Part shown: positions 1 to 10,287 of the stretch, piece by piece
Numbering within the stretch: position 1 is the stretch's first letter
Layout of the letters: each line of letters begins with the position of its first letter
NCBI GenBank assembly: GCA_010015675.1
Contig: ML976984.1
Span: forward strand, 1,022,348-1,086,347
Reading direction: 5' to 3'
DNA from: Byssothecium circinans
Lineage: Eukaryota; Ascomycota; Dothideomycetes; Pleosporales; Massarinaceae
Length of the DNA stretch: 64,000 nucleotides
Notes under the pieces: generated by a model
What the model saw: only the letters and a program-made list of their open reading frames with translations
Database searches by the model: none
Told to the model about the DNA's origin: nothing
Position numbers and translations under genes: made by a program

Positions 1-61
1 ACTCTCGTAAGCAAGCCAATTGAAACTTCCTCACGGGATGTACGCCGTGGGTCGTACTTAC

Positions 62-172
62 CTCCCAATAAGGAATTAACAGCCTCGTTGAGTGAGAATC
101 GCAGCCTTGCTTTGGAATGAACGTCGGCTCCTTGGGAGGATGCTGAGATAATTGTGAATCCGCAAGTCGCAT
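62..172 (-). CDS. Candidate first exon of a gene running off the left edge
   Basis: Reading leftwards from an ATG at 172 there are 37 open codons, beginning MRLADSQLSQ and ending in TATTGGGAG followed by a consensus fungal 5' splice site GTAAGT at 61-56. This pattern is what a short first exon looks like. The frame also stays open through the putative intron to the edge of the window, so an unspliced coding segment is equally possible. No domain is visible in so short a piece and I do not recognise the protein. It would be transcribed away from the MetE-like gene at 703. Confidence is limited because everything downstream lies outside the window. Confidence 0.35.
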
Positions 173-702
173 ATCCCCCGTAAGGTTACGGCCCGTTTCC
201 AGTCACGTGACAGGTGTTGGCCTCATGGCGGTGGTAAACCACACCCTTCGGACTCATTTTATGCTTCCCGCAGTAGCAATCGTTAGTGCCTACTTTTTAG
301 ACCTTACGAAATCTGAACACTCCGCTCTTGTGTCACCCTCAAAATTTTCCGTGTTGGTGACGGTGCAAAAGTCATACAAATGAAGAACTACCATCATTAT
401 TCTTCGGGGCAATTGATATCTATCCCACACAGGACGAACTCTAGCAGTGAATGTGTGGAACACCAGATCTAACCTCCCTCACTATGCAGCATAAACACGA
501 ACTCAGGACCATTCACACCACCGCGATAGTCGTACAACATCTGTGTGCCCCATGTGGCGTATGTGGGGAGAATATTGTAACAGGTAACGTTGCGGGGCAA
601 TGAGGGGCCCTGCTTTTCTCATAAAGCGCGATTTGCGCTTACGCTCGTCATCCGAAACCCTTTGAAGAATTTGGAGTTCGACAGACGACCTCATCTCGAA
701 AC
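173..702. other. Intergenic, divergent promoter region
   Basis: No supported gene. It separates the left-edge exon candidate (minus strand) from the MetE-like gene (plus strand), so it probably holds promoters for both. I see no repeat or RNA gene in it. Confidence 0.4.
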
Positions 703-2043
703 ATGTCCGCCTCGAAAAGAAACCCGCCGTTTAGAGCCGAGCACGTAGGATCTCTCCTTCGGCCCAAGGAGCTGGTCCAGAAGCGATACGATGTTGCTGC
801 AGGCAAGGCTACGCAGAATGAACTGATCCCATTGGAGGACAAAGCGATTGCGGACGTGGTTAAGCTGCAGAAGGATGCCGGTTTCTCCATTATTTCTAGC
901 GGCGAATATGCGAGGTATGTAGCTTCCAGTACGCTATCTGGTGCAGCGAATGGAACTGGGAGCTGAATGCATGTTTTTGCAGGCATATGTTCTGGGGCAC
1001 GTTTTTCGAGGAGCTCAATGGCATGAAGGAGCTTCAGCTGGGCATTCTGAAGGGCTACGATGCGGATATGTTTCGACCGTACGCGCCGGACGTCAAGTCG
1101 TTCTTCGAATCGAAAGATATTCCCAATGCCGTCACTGTCTGCGTGGGCAAGATTTCACACCCCGGTCACTCGAGCCACCAGCGCGAAGTCGACATCATGA
1201 AGAAGCAGGTCCCCGAAAGCGAGTGGAAGAACATTAAAATTACCCTGATCTCGCCGTCATGGTACCACTTCCGCTACAAGACCGGCAGGAGTTACCCCAA
1301 GGACGTCTACGCAAACGACGAGGAATACTTTGCAGACATAGCGAAAGCATACCAAGAGGAGTTGAAGTACCTCCATGGCCAGGGGATCAGGAACATCCAG
1401 ATCGATGATCCAAATCTTGCGTACTTCTGCTCGCAGGCTATGTTGGACGGGTGGGCCGCAGACAAGGATAACGATAAGACGGCGGATGGGATGTTCGATG
1501 CGTACGTCAAGTTCTACAACAAGTGCTTCGAGAGGCCAGATGACATGCATCTGGGTATCCATCTCTGCCGCGGAAACTATGTCGGTAGCCGTCACTTTTC
1601 CGAGGGCGCGTACGACGCGATCGCGAAGAAGCTTTTCCAGGTACTATCTTCCTTTGACCGGTATTGTTAGCTGTTATATTGACGATGTCCAGGACCTCAA
1701 CGTCGACACCTATTATCTCGAATACGACACTCCGCGCGCCGGCGGCTTCGAGCCCCTCGCCCACCTCCCCAAGAACAAAAACGCCGTCCTCGGCGTGGTA
1801 ACCTCCAAGTTCCCCGCCCTGGAGAACAAGGATGAGATGATTGCGCGTATCAACCATGCGGCCGAGTTTGTCGCCAAAGGCACGGGACAATCCAAGGAAG
1901 ATGCTCTGCAGCAGCTCTCCGTGAGCCCGCAGTGTGGCTTTGCGTCGCATGCCGAGGGGAACGCGTTGGGGTATGAGGATATGAGGAAGAAGCTGGAACT
2001 TGTGAGAGGTATTGCAGATGCCGTCTGGCCAGGCCAGCCGTAG
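703..2043 (+). CDS. MetE C-terminal-domain-like (cobalamin-independent methionine synthase-like) protein
   Basis: Three exons, 703-914, 983-1640 and 1693-2043, give 406 residues. Both introns (68 and 52 bp) are GT-AG and both junctions preserve frame. The start motif HVGSLLRP, the HLCRGN motif near residue 265, the YLEYD motif near 300 and SPQCGF near 370 are the zinc/homocysteine-site signatures of the MetE C-terminal barrel (UROD/MetE-like superfamily). At 406 residues it has only the catalytic barrel, about half a full MetE, so it is one of the short MetE-like proteins common in fungi. Its substrate cannot be read from sequence: a thiol methyl transfer or related C-S chemistry is inference. 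Cytosolic, since no signal sequence is seen. The start is the first ATG, in good context (AACATGTC). Confidence 0.88.
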
Positions 2044-3008
2044 GGACGAGAGGATATGTGGGAATGGAGGTGGTGTATAGTAGTACGGAGTGCTCATGCC
2101 CATAGAGTGGGCGTATGATACCCGAATGCCGACTTCAACACGGCGTTCTTCAGGAGCTCTTTAGGAGCTGGAGGGGAAAAGGAAAAGCGGGAGAAAAGAC
2201 AGCTGGACCGCGTAGAAGCGGTACCAGACGGTTCCGACCGGACACTTTCAACAACAAGGAAAGGAACATTTTCACGTACGATGCGTGTAGCCTACACGAT
2301 CCGCACCATTCCTGTTCAATATCAGTATTAGTATCGCAGTGAAACAGATAAAGAAAACATCGAGACGGAACTTTTCTCAAGGACACACAAACCCTAGAAA
2401 GTGATGGAACACGAGACCTCGTGACTTCGCGAATCCCGGTGCGTCCCAAACGCGACGTCTGGAGAGACGCGTCTCCACATACGCCGATAGTCTGCAGGCG
2501 TGCACCCACCGCGACATCCATCGTGAACATCGCCACCGTGCAAAAAGAACCATCGTAATGAAATCAATTAGCAGCTTTCACAATGAAAAAGCATCGCCAG
2601 CATCAAACAAGTGCTGAAGGCTGAAGTGCCGGTGGCTGGTTGAACTTTAATTAGTGCGTTTGAAAGGAGTAGCTTCCGACATCCCCGCTCCCTCTCGCGT
2701 CATCAGGGGAAGGGAAGGTTACGAGTTTCCTCACGTTCGCGACTTCTCGACTTCTTCACCGACTGTGGTGGGAAATTACGGTTAGATAAAGGTATGTGTG
2801 CTCCTGCTGTTCGGGTGGAGGAAGAGCCGTGGTATTCTTTGGCTGGGAGGTATCAAGGGAGGAATGGGGGAAGGCTGGAAGAGGGCTTATCATGGAATTG
2901 TACAGAGTGTTCTAACCACATCACAGAAAAATACTCTACTCATTCGAACGAAGCATCCCGTACTCCGATTATCAACGCGCATTCCGAACCCCGACCGCAA
3001 CCGCAACA
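2044..3008. other. Intergenic, no gene seen
   Basis: About 965 bp between the MetE-like gene and the zinc-finger gene. Frames here are short and start with non-ATG codons. No RNA gene or repeat was recognised. The last few hundred bases are probably the promoter and leader of the zinc-finger gene. Confidence 0.4.
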
Positions 3009-3983
3009 ATGCAATGCGACACTTGCCCGTGTGTCTTCCCCAGCCTCCCTACAGTATGGCAGCATATGAACGTAGTCCGACACTGGGGCTGTCCGACCTG
3101 TCCCGAAGAGTTCGCAACCGCAAATGCAGCCCACGAGCATGAATAGGATGGCTGTGAGGGTCGACAAATCGCCTGGTCATGCAATACCTGCGACTTCGCA
3201 TCGTGGTGCGAGTTCACGACTCTGGAACATATGAACAACGAGGATCATTGGACACCGCGGTTTAACTGCGAGGCTTGCAACATGGTGTTCGAAACGCGGC
3301 CGGCGGCGCGGAAGCATATGGATGCGATGAATCACTGGAGAGTGCATTACTGTATGACTTGTGAGAAGGGGTTTCAGAACGAGAATAATTTCAGACAGGT
3401 TAGTTTTCTCTTTCTTGAAAAACCTACCATGTGGACTCTGGGGAATTTTTACTCATTTTATACATCACAGCACATGTACTCCAACATCCACCGCGGCTCA
3501 AACATAGCCTGCCCCTTCTGCCGCCGCGGCTTCACCACCGCAACAGGCGTGACCACCCACCTAGAAACCGGTTCCTGCCCCAACGCCCGCAACGTCAACC
3601 ACGCCAGCATCCTCGCCGAAATCCGTCGACGGGACCCCAATCATCTCCTCACCAAGAAACTCCTCACCTATCCTTCCTCTTCTTCCCCCGCGACCATTAC
3701 AGCGACATCGGCATCGTACAACCACCACACCGATCGGTACGAGTGCTATCTTTGCCACAGGGGATTCACGCAACTGATCGACCTGAATCAACACGTGAAC
3801 AGTCCTGCGCATAGACAGCATGTGTACCATTGTCCTGGCAGGGGATGTATCAAGGAGTTCAAAGCACTAGCGGGGCTATTCAATCATCTAGAGAGTGAAA
3901 CATGCGGAGCCGTGCGCTTCGAAGCCGTTCAAAGGAACGTCACCGGCTTCGATGGGGGGAGACGCTTAATCGGCTTCGCCTAA
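3009..3983 (+). CDS. C2H2 zinc-finger protein, interrupted by an in-frame TAG
   Basis: Exons 3009-3398 and 3471-3983, with a 72-bp in-frame intron (GTTAGT...CACAG) that joins FRQ to HMYSN. The protein has a row of C2H2 fingers: CDTC...H-x5-H, CPTC...HEH, CNTCDF...H, CEAC...HMDAMNH, CMTC...H, CPFC...H, CYLCHRGF...HVNSPAH, and a last finger starting CPGRGC. The finger order and the ETGSCPN and LNQHVNSPAH segments match a widespread family of Pezizomycotina C2H2 proteins, probably nuclear, target unknown. The frame from the well-placed ATG at 3009 (CAACAATG) is continuous except for one TAG at 3144-3146, between fingers two and three. Either the gene is a recent pseudogene, or it starts at the ATG at 3231 and makes a protein lacking about 2.5 fingers, or the TAG is a sequencing error. 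Confidence 0.7.
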
Positions 3984-4019
3984 ACATCTCCATAGCCACC
4001 CTGTACAAAACTTATCCTG

Positions 4020-4790
4020 AAGTTTGACAGATAATTATACGTCTTTACTTTACTCTACATGTACATGCTCCTCGTACAAGCTATGTGATTATCCACTCCA
4101 CCTTTACTCCACATATACATGGTCCACGTACACGTCACATACCTTTGTGTTACTGATAGAAGCCCTATCTATCTTACCCTGTAAACCTTATCTAGACGTC
4201 TGACAGCTAACTATACTTCCTTACTTTACTCTATACATATATGCTCCTTGCACACGCTGCACAATTACCCACCCTTACTTCACTCTACATATACGGGATC
4301 TTCGTACACGTTACAGGGTCTTACATTTCTATCAAAAAGCCCTATTACCACAGGCAATGCTGTATCTGTCCTAGTCTCTTAAACGTTACCCAGATGTCTG
4401 ACAGATAATTATGCATCCTTATTTTACTCCACATATACACAATCCTCGTACACTTCACAAACTTTTCCATTACTACCTAAAAATCCTATTACGACAGCAA
4501 TTGCAGTATCTATCCCATCCTCGCAAAACTTGTCCAGACGCTCGACAGCTAACTATCTACTTAAACTTCACTCCACATATACATAATCCTGGTACACGTC
4601 ACATAACTTCCCATTCCTGCCTAAACCCCCCATTACCACAGCAAACGCTACAGCTATCCTACCTCGTAAACCTCATCCAGACACTCAACAGACACCTATC
4701 CACTCAACCATCACTCCACACAAGCATAATCCACGTACACGTCACAGAACATTCCATTACTACCTAACCCCCCAATTACCGCAGACAAAG
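4020..4790. repeat. Degenerate tandem repeat, about five units of 150-195 bp
   Basis: A shared core recurs. It begins GACAG-TAA-TAT at about 4026, 4200, 4396 and 4545, with a weaker copy (ACAGACACCTAT) near 4690. It is followed each time by TTACTT-ACTC-ACATATAC, then CGTACAC-TCACA and then CCCTATTACCACAGCAA-like text. Units differ at many positions and in length, so this is an old array. The stretch is C- and A-rich on this strand with no credible long coding frame. It lies between two convergent gene ends, the zinc-finger gene (plus) and the minus-strand gene ending at 4816. Confidence 0.75.
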
Positions 4791-4815
4791 CTGCATCTAT
4801 CATATACGGGACACG

Positions 4816-7210
4816 TCATCCCGGGGTACTCCAACCAACCATCCAGACCCCCTCCCCTCCCCCACTCTTCCCCGCCTTCTTCACCTTCTCCTCCACGAGC
4901 AGGAGCTTCCAGTCCACCATGGTGCGTCCCCCCTCCGTGAGGGACGGGACCACCTCCTTGAAGCCCCTGCCCGCGTTGGTTCTCGCCGTCACGTGGGGCT
5001 CCGTGACGGTCTGGCCGTCGCACTCGTCGCCGTGCAGCGGGCACTTGAGCACCGAAGTGCCGGGCCGGGCGGTCGCGGACGAGGACGTCAGCGACGGGAA
5101 GGGGCTGGGCGAGCGCGCGAACGGGGACGTCGACGAGAAGGCGGCGGCGTGCGTTCGCAGCGCTGTGTTGAGCGCGAGGGAGGCTGACTTCATGCTGTCC
5201 CCACGGGGGCGGGCCGCGGTTCTAGCACCTGCGATGGTGCCTTGGACGGGGAGACCGACATGTGTCGGCGGCGGAGCATTCGAGGGGCCGGCGGCAGTGA
5301 GGGTTGGGCCGGGGCCGTTGGCTAGGAGCTGCTCTTCTGTCGGCATGGGCGATGCACCGCGGGAAGATTGAAGACGATGGACTTCTGTCGGGATCGACGG
5401 GAATGGTGGGGACTCGTGGTTCTCCGACGGCTGGAGAAAGAGGTCGTCATCCTCAAAGAGCATCGGATCCAAAGCCCTCTCGTCACGGGTTTGGGAGGCA
5501 GGGTGCGGGGTCGGAGTTCGATCGCGGACTGGCCTCAGGTCGAGGAAAAGGTCGCCGTCTTCGAAAGCCGTGGGATCCACGCTCGACGGGCGGGAAAGCT
5601 GCACAGCGACTGGCTCTCTAAAAGCCGATGTCATAGAGGAGGATCCTGGCAGGACATACTCTTGGGGCAAGCTGCGGTGCACACTCCGACCGGGGACATT
5701 AATGGAGCCTTGTTGAGAGCCGTCGGTGTTGTTGTTGGCGTTGGCCATGGCACTCATGCTCGCTATGCGGGATAATGGGAGAGAGACGGGAGGTCGTAGA
5801 TATTGCCCCGTGGTCTGGCTGGGTTGCCTGTCTGACATAGACAAAAGATAGTTCGGTGTCATAGGCGTGCTGCTTGGATTGCGAGAGGACAGAGGCCCGC
5901 GAATAACAGTGGGCGGTGTTGGCCGAGCCGCGTACTCCTCCATGAGGGAAGTTAGACGATGCACGTCAAAAGGGTCGTCTCGGTCCAAGTCAGTGTTTCC
6001 ACGGCTTAGCTGTGGATGAAGAGGGCGTGTACCATGTTGCGAAGCTGCTGTTGAGTGTCCAGTTGAATATCCTGAACGCTTGGTAGTAGGGCCGTGTAGG
6101 TGGGTGGCTTGCGATGTGAACGGTCCGCTGCCGGTACCGGAGCTCGCCCAAGGGTTGGAAGGCCGGTAGGGGGTCGCGGATCTAGAGTGTGGAACTGAAG
6201 CGGCAAGGTACCGGGCATCGTTTCCATATAGTTCGTTCAAAGCCTGCACATATGTCGGGTCGAGGCCTTGGGCGTGGAAGGATGGTTGGCGCGAAGATAA
6301 CGGCCTCAACTCCTTCATGTATGCATCTATAGCGTTTTAGCTGCGCCGTCTAAGGTAAAGGGAGGGCCTCTGTTGCTGGCAGTGACTGTTTCTCACGTAG
6401 AAACATGTGGTCGCCTCTATCTTACTCACTGATCTGCTTACCTTGCTGCCCTGTTACGCCTTGTTGTGCTATGAGGTCTTGCTGCTTTCCAACATTCCGC
6501 TGCTCTGAGACACCTTGCTGTTCAGCTACGCCCTCCACTGGCGAGTCGATTGTCTCCGCTTCCGGAGCGCAGAAATTTGTCGTTTCCACTGCTACAGTCC
6601 TCCGCTCCCACTCAGAGACTTTGCTCTTATAGAATGCCATCACCTTGCTCTCATCTTGTAGTGTTGGATCGTTCGGGTCGTAGGCCGGGGCACAGTCACT
6701 AGCGAGCTCAACGATCATAATCTCCCTCTTCGTGGCGAAAGAGACAGGCATAATGGGGTTTCGAGAAGGACCATAAAGGTCATGGCCGCGATAATAATAC
6801 GCGATACCAACATCAATGGGGTGGAGACCGCGAAAACCAGAGATAAACACAGACATATTCTTACCTTTCGTTGCTCCAGGCGCATTGCGCTTCTTGGTCG
6901 GCTCCGGCATCGTTGCGAAGAGTGTGAGCAGCTTGCGAAGCTTCTCTTCTGTTTCTGAGGGCAGTGTCGAGGTATCGAATATGTGCGGGGCGCGGGCGAG
7001 TACGCGTGAGTTGCCGGCGAGTCGCGGTGCGATGGAGGTGAGGAAGATAGAGTGAAGGTGAAGCGGAAGAAGAGTCGGCGTGGAAGTGTATGCAGGGGTG
7101 TAAAAAACGAGGGCAGACGCAAAATTCTCCAAAAACTCTTCGTACCTACCACTTTCGAGGCAGGCTACTGCCATGCGCGCGTCAAACTGCGATTGTTGGT
7201 TTGTTGCCAT
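4816..7210 (-). CDS. Fungal protein of unknown function, two exons
   Basis: Exon 1 is 7210-6442 and exon 2 is 6326-4816; 759 residues. The 115-bp intron (GTAAGC...CTATAG, minus strand) joins two long open frames in phase, which supports one gene rather than two neighbours. The first ATG in frame is at 7210 (MATNQQSQF); the open frame above it starts only with GTG. Residues 1-115 look alpha-helical; the middle has a Q-rich stretch of GVxEQ/GVTGQQ-type repeats. Exon 2 is mostly serine/proline-rich and low-complexity, but the last 80 residues, with a Cys/His cluster (KCPLHGDECDG) and a DWKLLLVEEKVKKAGK helix, look conserved. I do not recognise the family. Cellular location is not evident: no signal peptide or membrane span. 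Confidence 0.65.
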
Positions 7211-7351
7211 AGTTACGTCGACGAGAAGAACTGCTGTTGACTCGACCGCGTACGTCACTTGTACTGCTGCTGGTATCCCTTAGGAAGGTGTGGGATGGAG
7301 GAAAAGTTTCTAGAGCGTGCGGGGGTACAGAGCAAACGGATTGATTCTTAA

Positions 7352-7707
7352 CTACTTGCGGATCGCCGACGTTCCGTCCTCAGCACCTGGCAGTCCTTCT
7401 TCATCGCCAGGCTCAGCGTAGGTACCAGTCTTCTTCGTGGCACCGCGGGTGCGGCTGTCGATGATGTTGCTCTGGTCGATGGCATCTTTTTCATCGCGTT
7501 CTGCCCAAGTCAATGAAAGTTCATATTGTACTTAGGATAAGAAGATATACCAAGCTGCTGATCGGAGTCGGCGGTAGCACCATCGTAACCGCCCTCTACA
7601 GGAGCATCGTCATTCTGGACGGGGAACTCGCTCTGACCAGTACGGCTGACATAGTCGTTATCCTTTGCGTCTCCAGCCGGGACGTCTTTGTACTCGTTGG
7701 TGGACAT
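7352..7707 (-). CDS. CHZ-domain histone chaperone-like small protein
   Basis: Exons 7707-7551 and 7500-7352 with a 50-bp intron (GTATAT...GGGCAG) give 101 residues, mostly acidic. The second exon holds the CHZ-type motif DQSNIIDSRTRG followed by EPGDEEGLPG, as in fungal Chz1-like proteins, which bind H2A.Z-H2B dimers and pass them to the SWR1 remodeller. The role here is inferred from that motif and the acidic composition. Length fits small CHZ-domain proteins. The start at 7707 has a good context (TACCATGTC). If exon 1 is read without splicing, a false tail of about 14 residues replaces the CHZ motif, so splicing is needed to see the function. Confidence 0.75.
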
Positions 7708-8922
7708 GGTATTTGGTAAGTAAGGCAGGCTTGGGATTGGCCGTAGATGGAATGTATAGCTCTTGGAATAAGGATTGCAAGAATAAATTGTTGATATCCA
7801 GCTGAAAGCCAAGCGCATCCTTATATACTCCTCTTGGTGTGTGGTTGGACGTCATGGTACCGCATGCCGCCACGCAAGCCTCTGACGAATTATGGTTCCA
7901 TGCATATGGGAAAGACCCCCCAGACCATGAGTCTACCACGGAAAAGTATCATCACAATGACAACATCAGTCGATGCGGAACGACGGGAATGGTGGCGCGC
8001 TATACTGCTCTTGTGCTGACCGGCTGTGACAAAGTCGTACAGACGAAGTGTGGAAGTATACCCAATATAAGGATCGGGGAGGCTTGTTGATAGCGTGAGA
8101 ATTGCCCTTTCCCATGCTCGAAGCGATCTTAGTGTCTTGTGAAAGTTGACGTCGATGATCGATCATACTAACGACAGAGTTGCACCAACTGATACACAGT
8201 AGTATGGAAGATTGAAGACGAGATACGAGTAGTAAGCACAATTGACAGTGAGAAAATATGATGTAATGGACTCGGATAAAGGAATATCGAGGGTCTGTTC
8301 GACTCTAGTCACCGAATCACGACTCTGTCTGGAAGATGTGTTGCGCGGAGCCCCTGAGGTAATCGTCGTGGAATCGGACGTCAACAGAAACCGAATGCTA
8401 CCTAGGCCAGGTATGAGTCAAGGATCGACCTCGCAAGCATCGCTTGTCTGTATCTAAGATCGTAATGTTTCGGGGCGTTTTCGATGCGCGAGGGAGGCTG
8501 GGGTGAAAGTGTGGTCGGGAGGCTTCTACGCGACATGTCGTGACGTCGTGAGTTATCCGATCGGCTAACCCGCTTTGGGATGCTAGAAGTTCACCACCAA
8601 ACAATTAAGAGTAAGAGCAAGAGCAAGAGCCTCAATCCGTAATGACTATACACATGGAAACAAAACATAGCTTGACGACACTAGCGCAATGGATTGGGAT
8701 GTTTGAGAGCAAGTAAGTAAAGTTCGCTTTGTAATTCCGTATTATGGGATCAGCCCACACTATTCGCTGATCATACATCGCTGACGAAAGACACGCATCC
8801 GTGGCTCAGGGTATCTATACTACAAGCGATTGTGCTGGGAAATGGACCGTAGATATGTTAAGACACATGACCTCGCAGAAGAGACTGAAAGGAACCGGAT
8901 GAGAGGGCAACAAGCTGAGCGC
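7708..8922. other. Intergenic, no gene seen
   Basis: About 1.2 kb between two minus-strand genes. Several short frames exist but none has domain features, splice signals or extent that support a gene. A short purine-rich AAGAGC/AAGAGT repeat lies near 8609-8632. The part next to 7707 is probably the promoter of the CHZ-type gene. Confidence 0.4.
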
Positions 8923-9934
8923 TTAGTCGTCACCAGCAGCAGCCTTCTTCTTTCTGCCAGCCCTGTACTTTATTAGCATTGTACGAATCAGATCGAGTGA
9001 AAGGAGACAGAGCTAAAGAGCCACATACCTCTTCGGAGCCGGCTTATCGTCGTTGGCCTTGGCTGGGGCTTTCTTGCGTCCGCGCTTTGGCTTGGGAGCT
9101 TCCTCGACGTCTTCCTCGTCCTCGTCATCTTCCTCCGTGTAGACCGGTGTCTTCTTGCCGCGGGCAGCTTTCTTGGGCTTGGGCTGTTCGACTTCACCCT
9201 CAGCAGCGTCTTCCTCTTTGACAGTCGCCTTCTTTCCGCGGGCGGCTTTCTTGGGTTTGGGCTGTTCGACTTCACTCTCGGCAGAATCTTCCTCTTTGGG
9301 AGCTGCTTTCTTTCCTCGGCCACGAGATTTCTTGGGTGCGGGAGCCTCCTCCTCCTCTTCCTTGACGGCACGTCCGCGCTTCTTCTGCGGCTTCGGCTCC
9401 TCAGCTTCATCGGCATCGTCATCCGCGCCCTTCTTGCCCTTCTTCTTGGGCGCCTTCTTCTCCTTGACACGGTAGCCCTTGGCTCCAACGCGGTTGCACT
9501 CGACATCGCCCTTCCAATCCTCATCATGCACGTGGCCGTGTAGAAGAGCATAGCCGACCCTCTCTTGCGCCTCGGAGGGAAGCTCATCATAGCCATCGAC
9601 CATATCTGTATCGCCTCCGCTCTCCTCTTGGAGGTTGGCGATCTGAGCAGGAGTGACACATCCCCTGGGTGTGTTAGTACTTCAGATCAATTCCAAGCTT
9701 ACAGCAGACGTACCAATGCTTCCAGGTCCAGCTAGTGTGATCTTGGATCGTGACAAGAGTGCCCATGCGGAGCTCTCCCTTGGCAATCTTCTCTTTCGCT
9801 TTAGTGCATTCTGTGCTCTTGCATCCCGCGCGGCCCTGCTTGGCTATCTCTGTAGCGTGTGAGCGGATGCTGTCCAAAATAATGCGCGAAATCGAGAGGC
9901 CTAGGACACTTGACTTACCGACACGGTACGGCAT
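8923..9934 (-). CDS. PARP-type zinc-finger protein with basic/acidic repeat tail
   Basis: Four exons, 9934-9919, 9849-9714, 9664-9029 and 8962-8923; 275 residues, all junctions GT-AG and in frame. The first exon is only 16 nt. Residues 1-100 form a PARP-type zinc finger: MPYRVEIAKQGRAGCK, KGELRMGTLV, WTWKHWGCVTP and a later HVHDEDW region give the CCHC zinc ligands. This finger recognises nicks and strand breaks, so a nuclear DNA-damage or chromatin role is likely. The rest alternates Glu/Asp-rich stretches with KPKKAARGKK-type basic blocks (two near-identical, others diverged) resembling AT-hook or NLS sequence. No catalytic PARP domain is present. The last exon adds RAGRKKKAAAGDD; without splicing at 9028 a false end is read. 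Confidence 0.88.
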
Positions 9935-10178
9935 TGCTATGAGCTTGCGAAAGTTTGAGACGCGACGTATTTGTACCTATGGTAGGTGGCTGTTGGGCTC
10001 CTCACGAGCAGCGCGTACTTACACGCGCCGAATGGAAGGAGAAAGAGACAACCAGGTAGGTTCCGAGACAGACAGCAAGCAGCAGCTCAATGTTTGTGAA
10101 GAGGTTGCAGAGGAAAACAGATGAAAGTGTGTTGCGTAAATCAGTGGACGCGTGGGGTGGTGAGGTTCGTCAAGTTCT
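9935..10178. promoter_or_regulatory. PARP-finger side of a divergent promoter split by a transposon
   Basis: 244 bp between the PARP-finger start (9934, minus) and the left end of the pogo-like element. Together with 11981-12104 on the far side of the element it would form a shared promoter of about 370 bp between two divergently transcribed genes. No TATA box or binding site could be assigned with confidence. Confidence 0.45.
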
Positions 10179-10237
10179 AGCTAAGCTCGCTTATATAGAA
10201 GCTGCGCATATAGGGAAGCTGCGCACCCCACCAAAAC
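10179..10237 (+). repeat. Left terminal inverted repeat of the pogo-like element
   Basis: 59 bp, starting AGCTAAGCTCGCTTAT and ending CACCCCACCAAAAC; the exact reverse complement lies at 11922-11980. Confidence 0.92.
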
Positions 10238-10287
10238 GCGCCCCATCCACCAAAAACGCGTTATCATCCAACCCCACACATTTTACT

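Noticed and set aside
6442..7210. Possible mating-type alpha-box (MAT1-1-1) in the N-terminal exon (FATMPEPTKKRNAPG...VFISGFRG)
   Set aside because: Only a few residues recall the alpha box, the core helices are missing, and the 759-residue gene is much longer than MAT1-1-1. The neighbours are not the usual MAT flanks.
9155..9475. Plus-strand frame opposite the PARP-finger gene
   Set aside because: An antisense shadow of the lysine/glutamate repeats; repetitive and without features.
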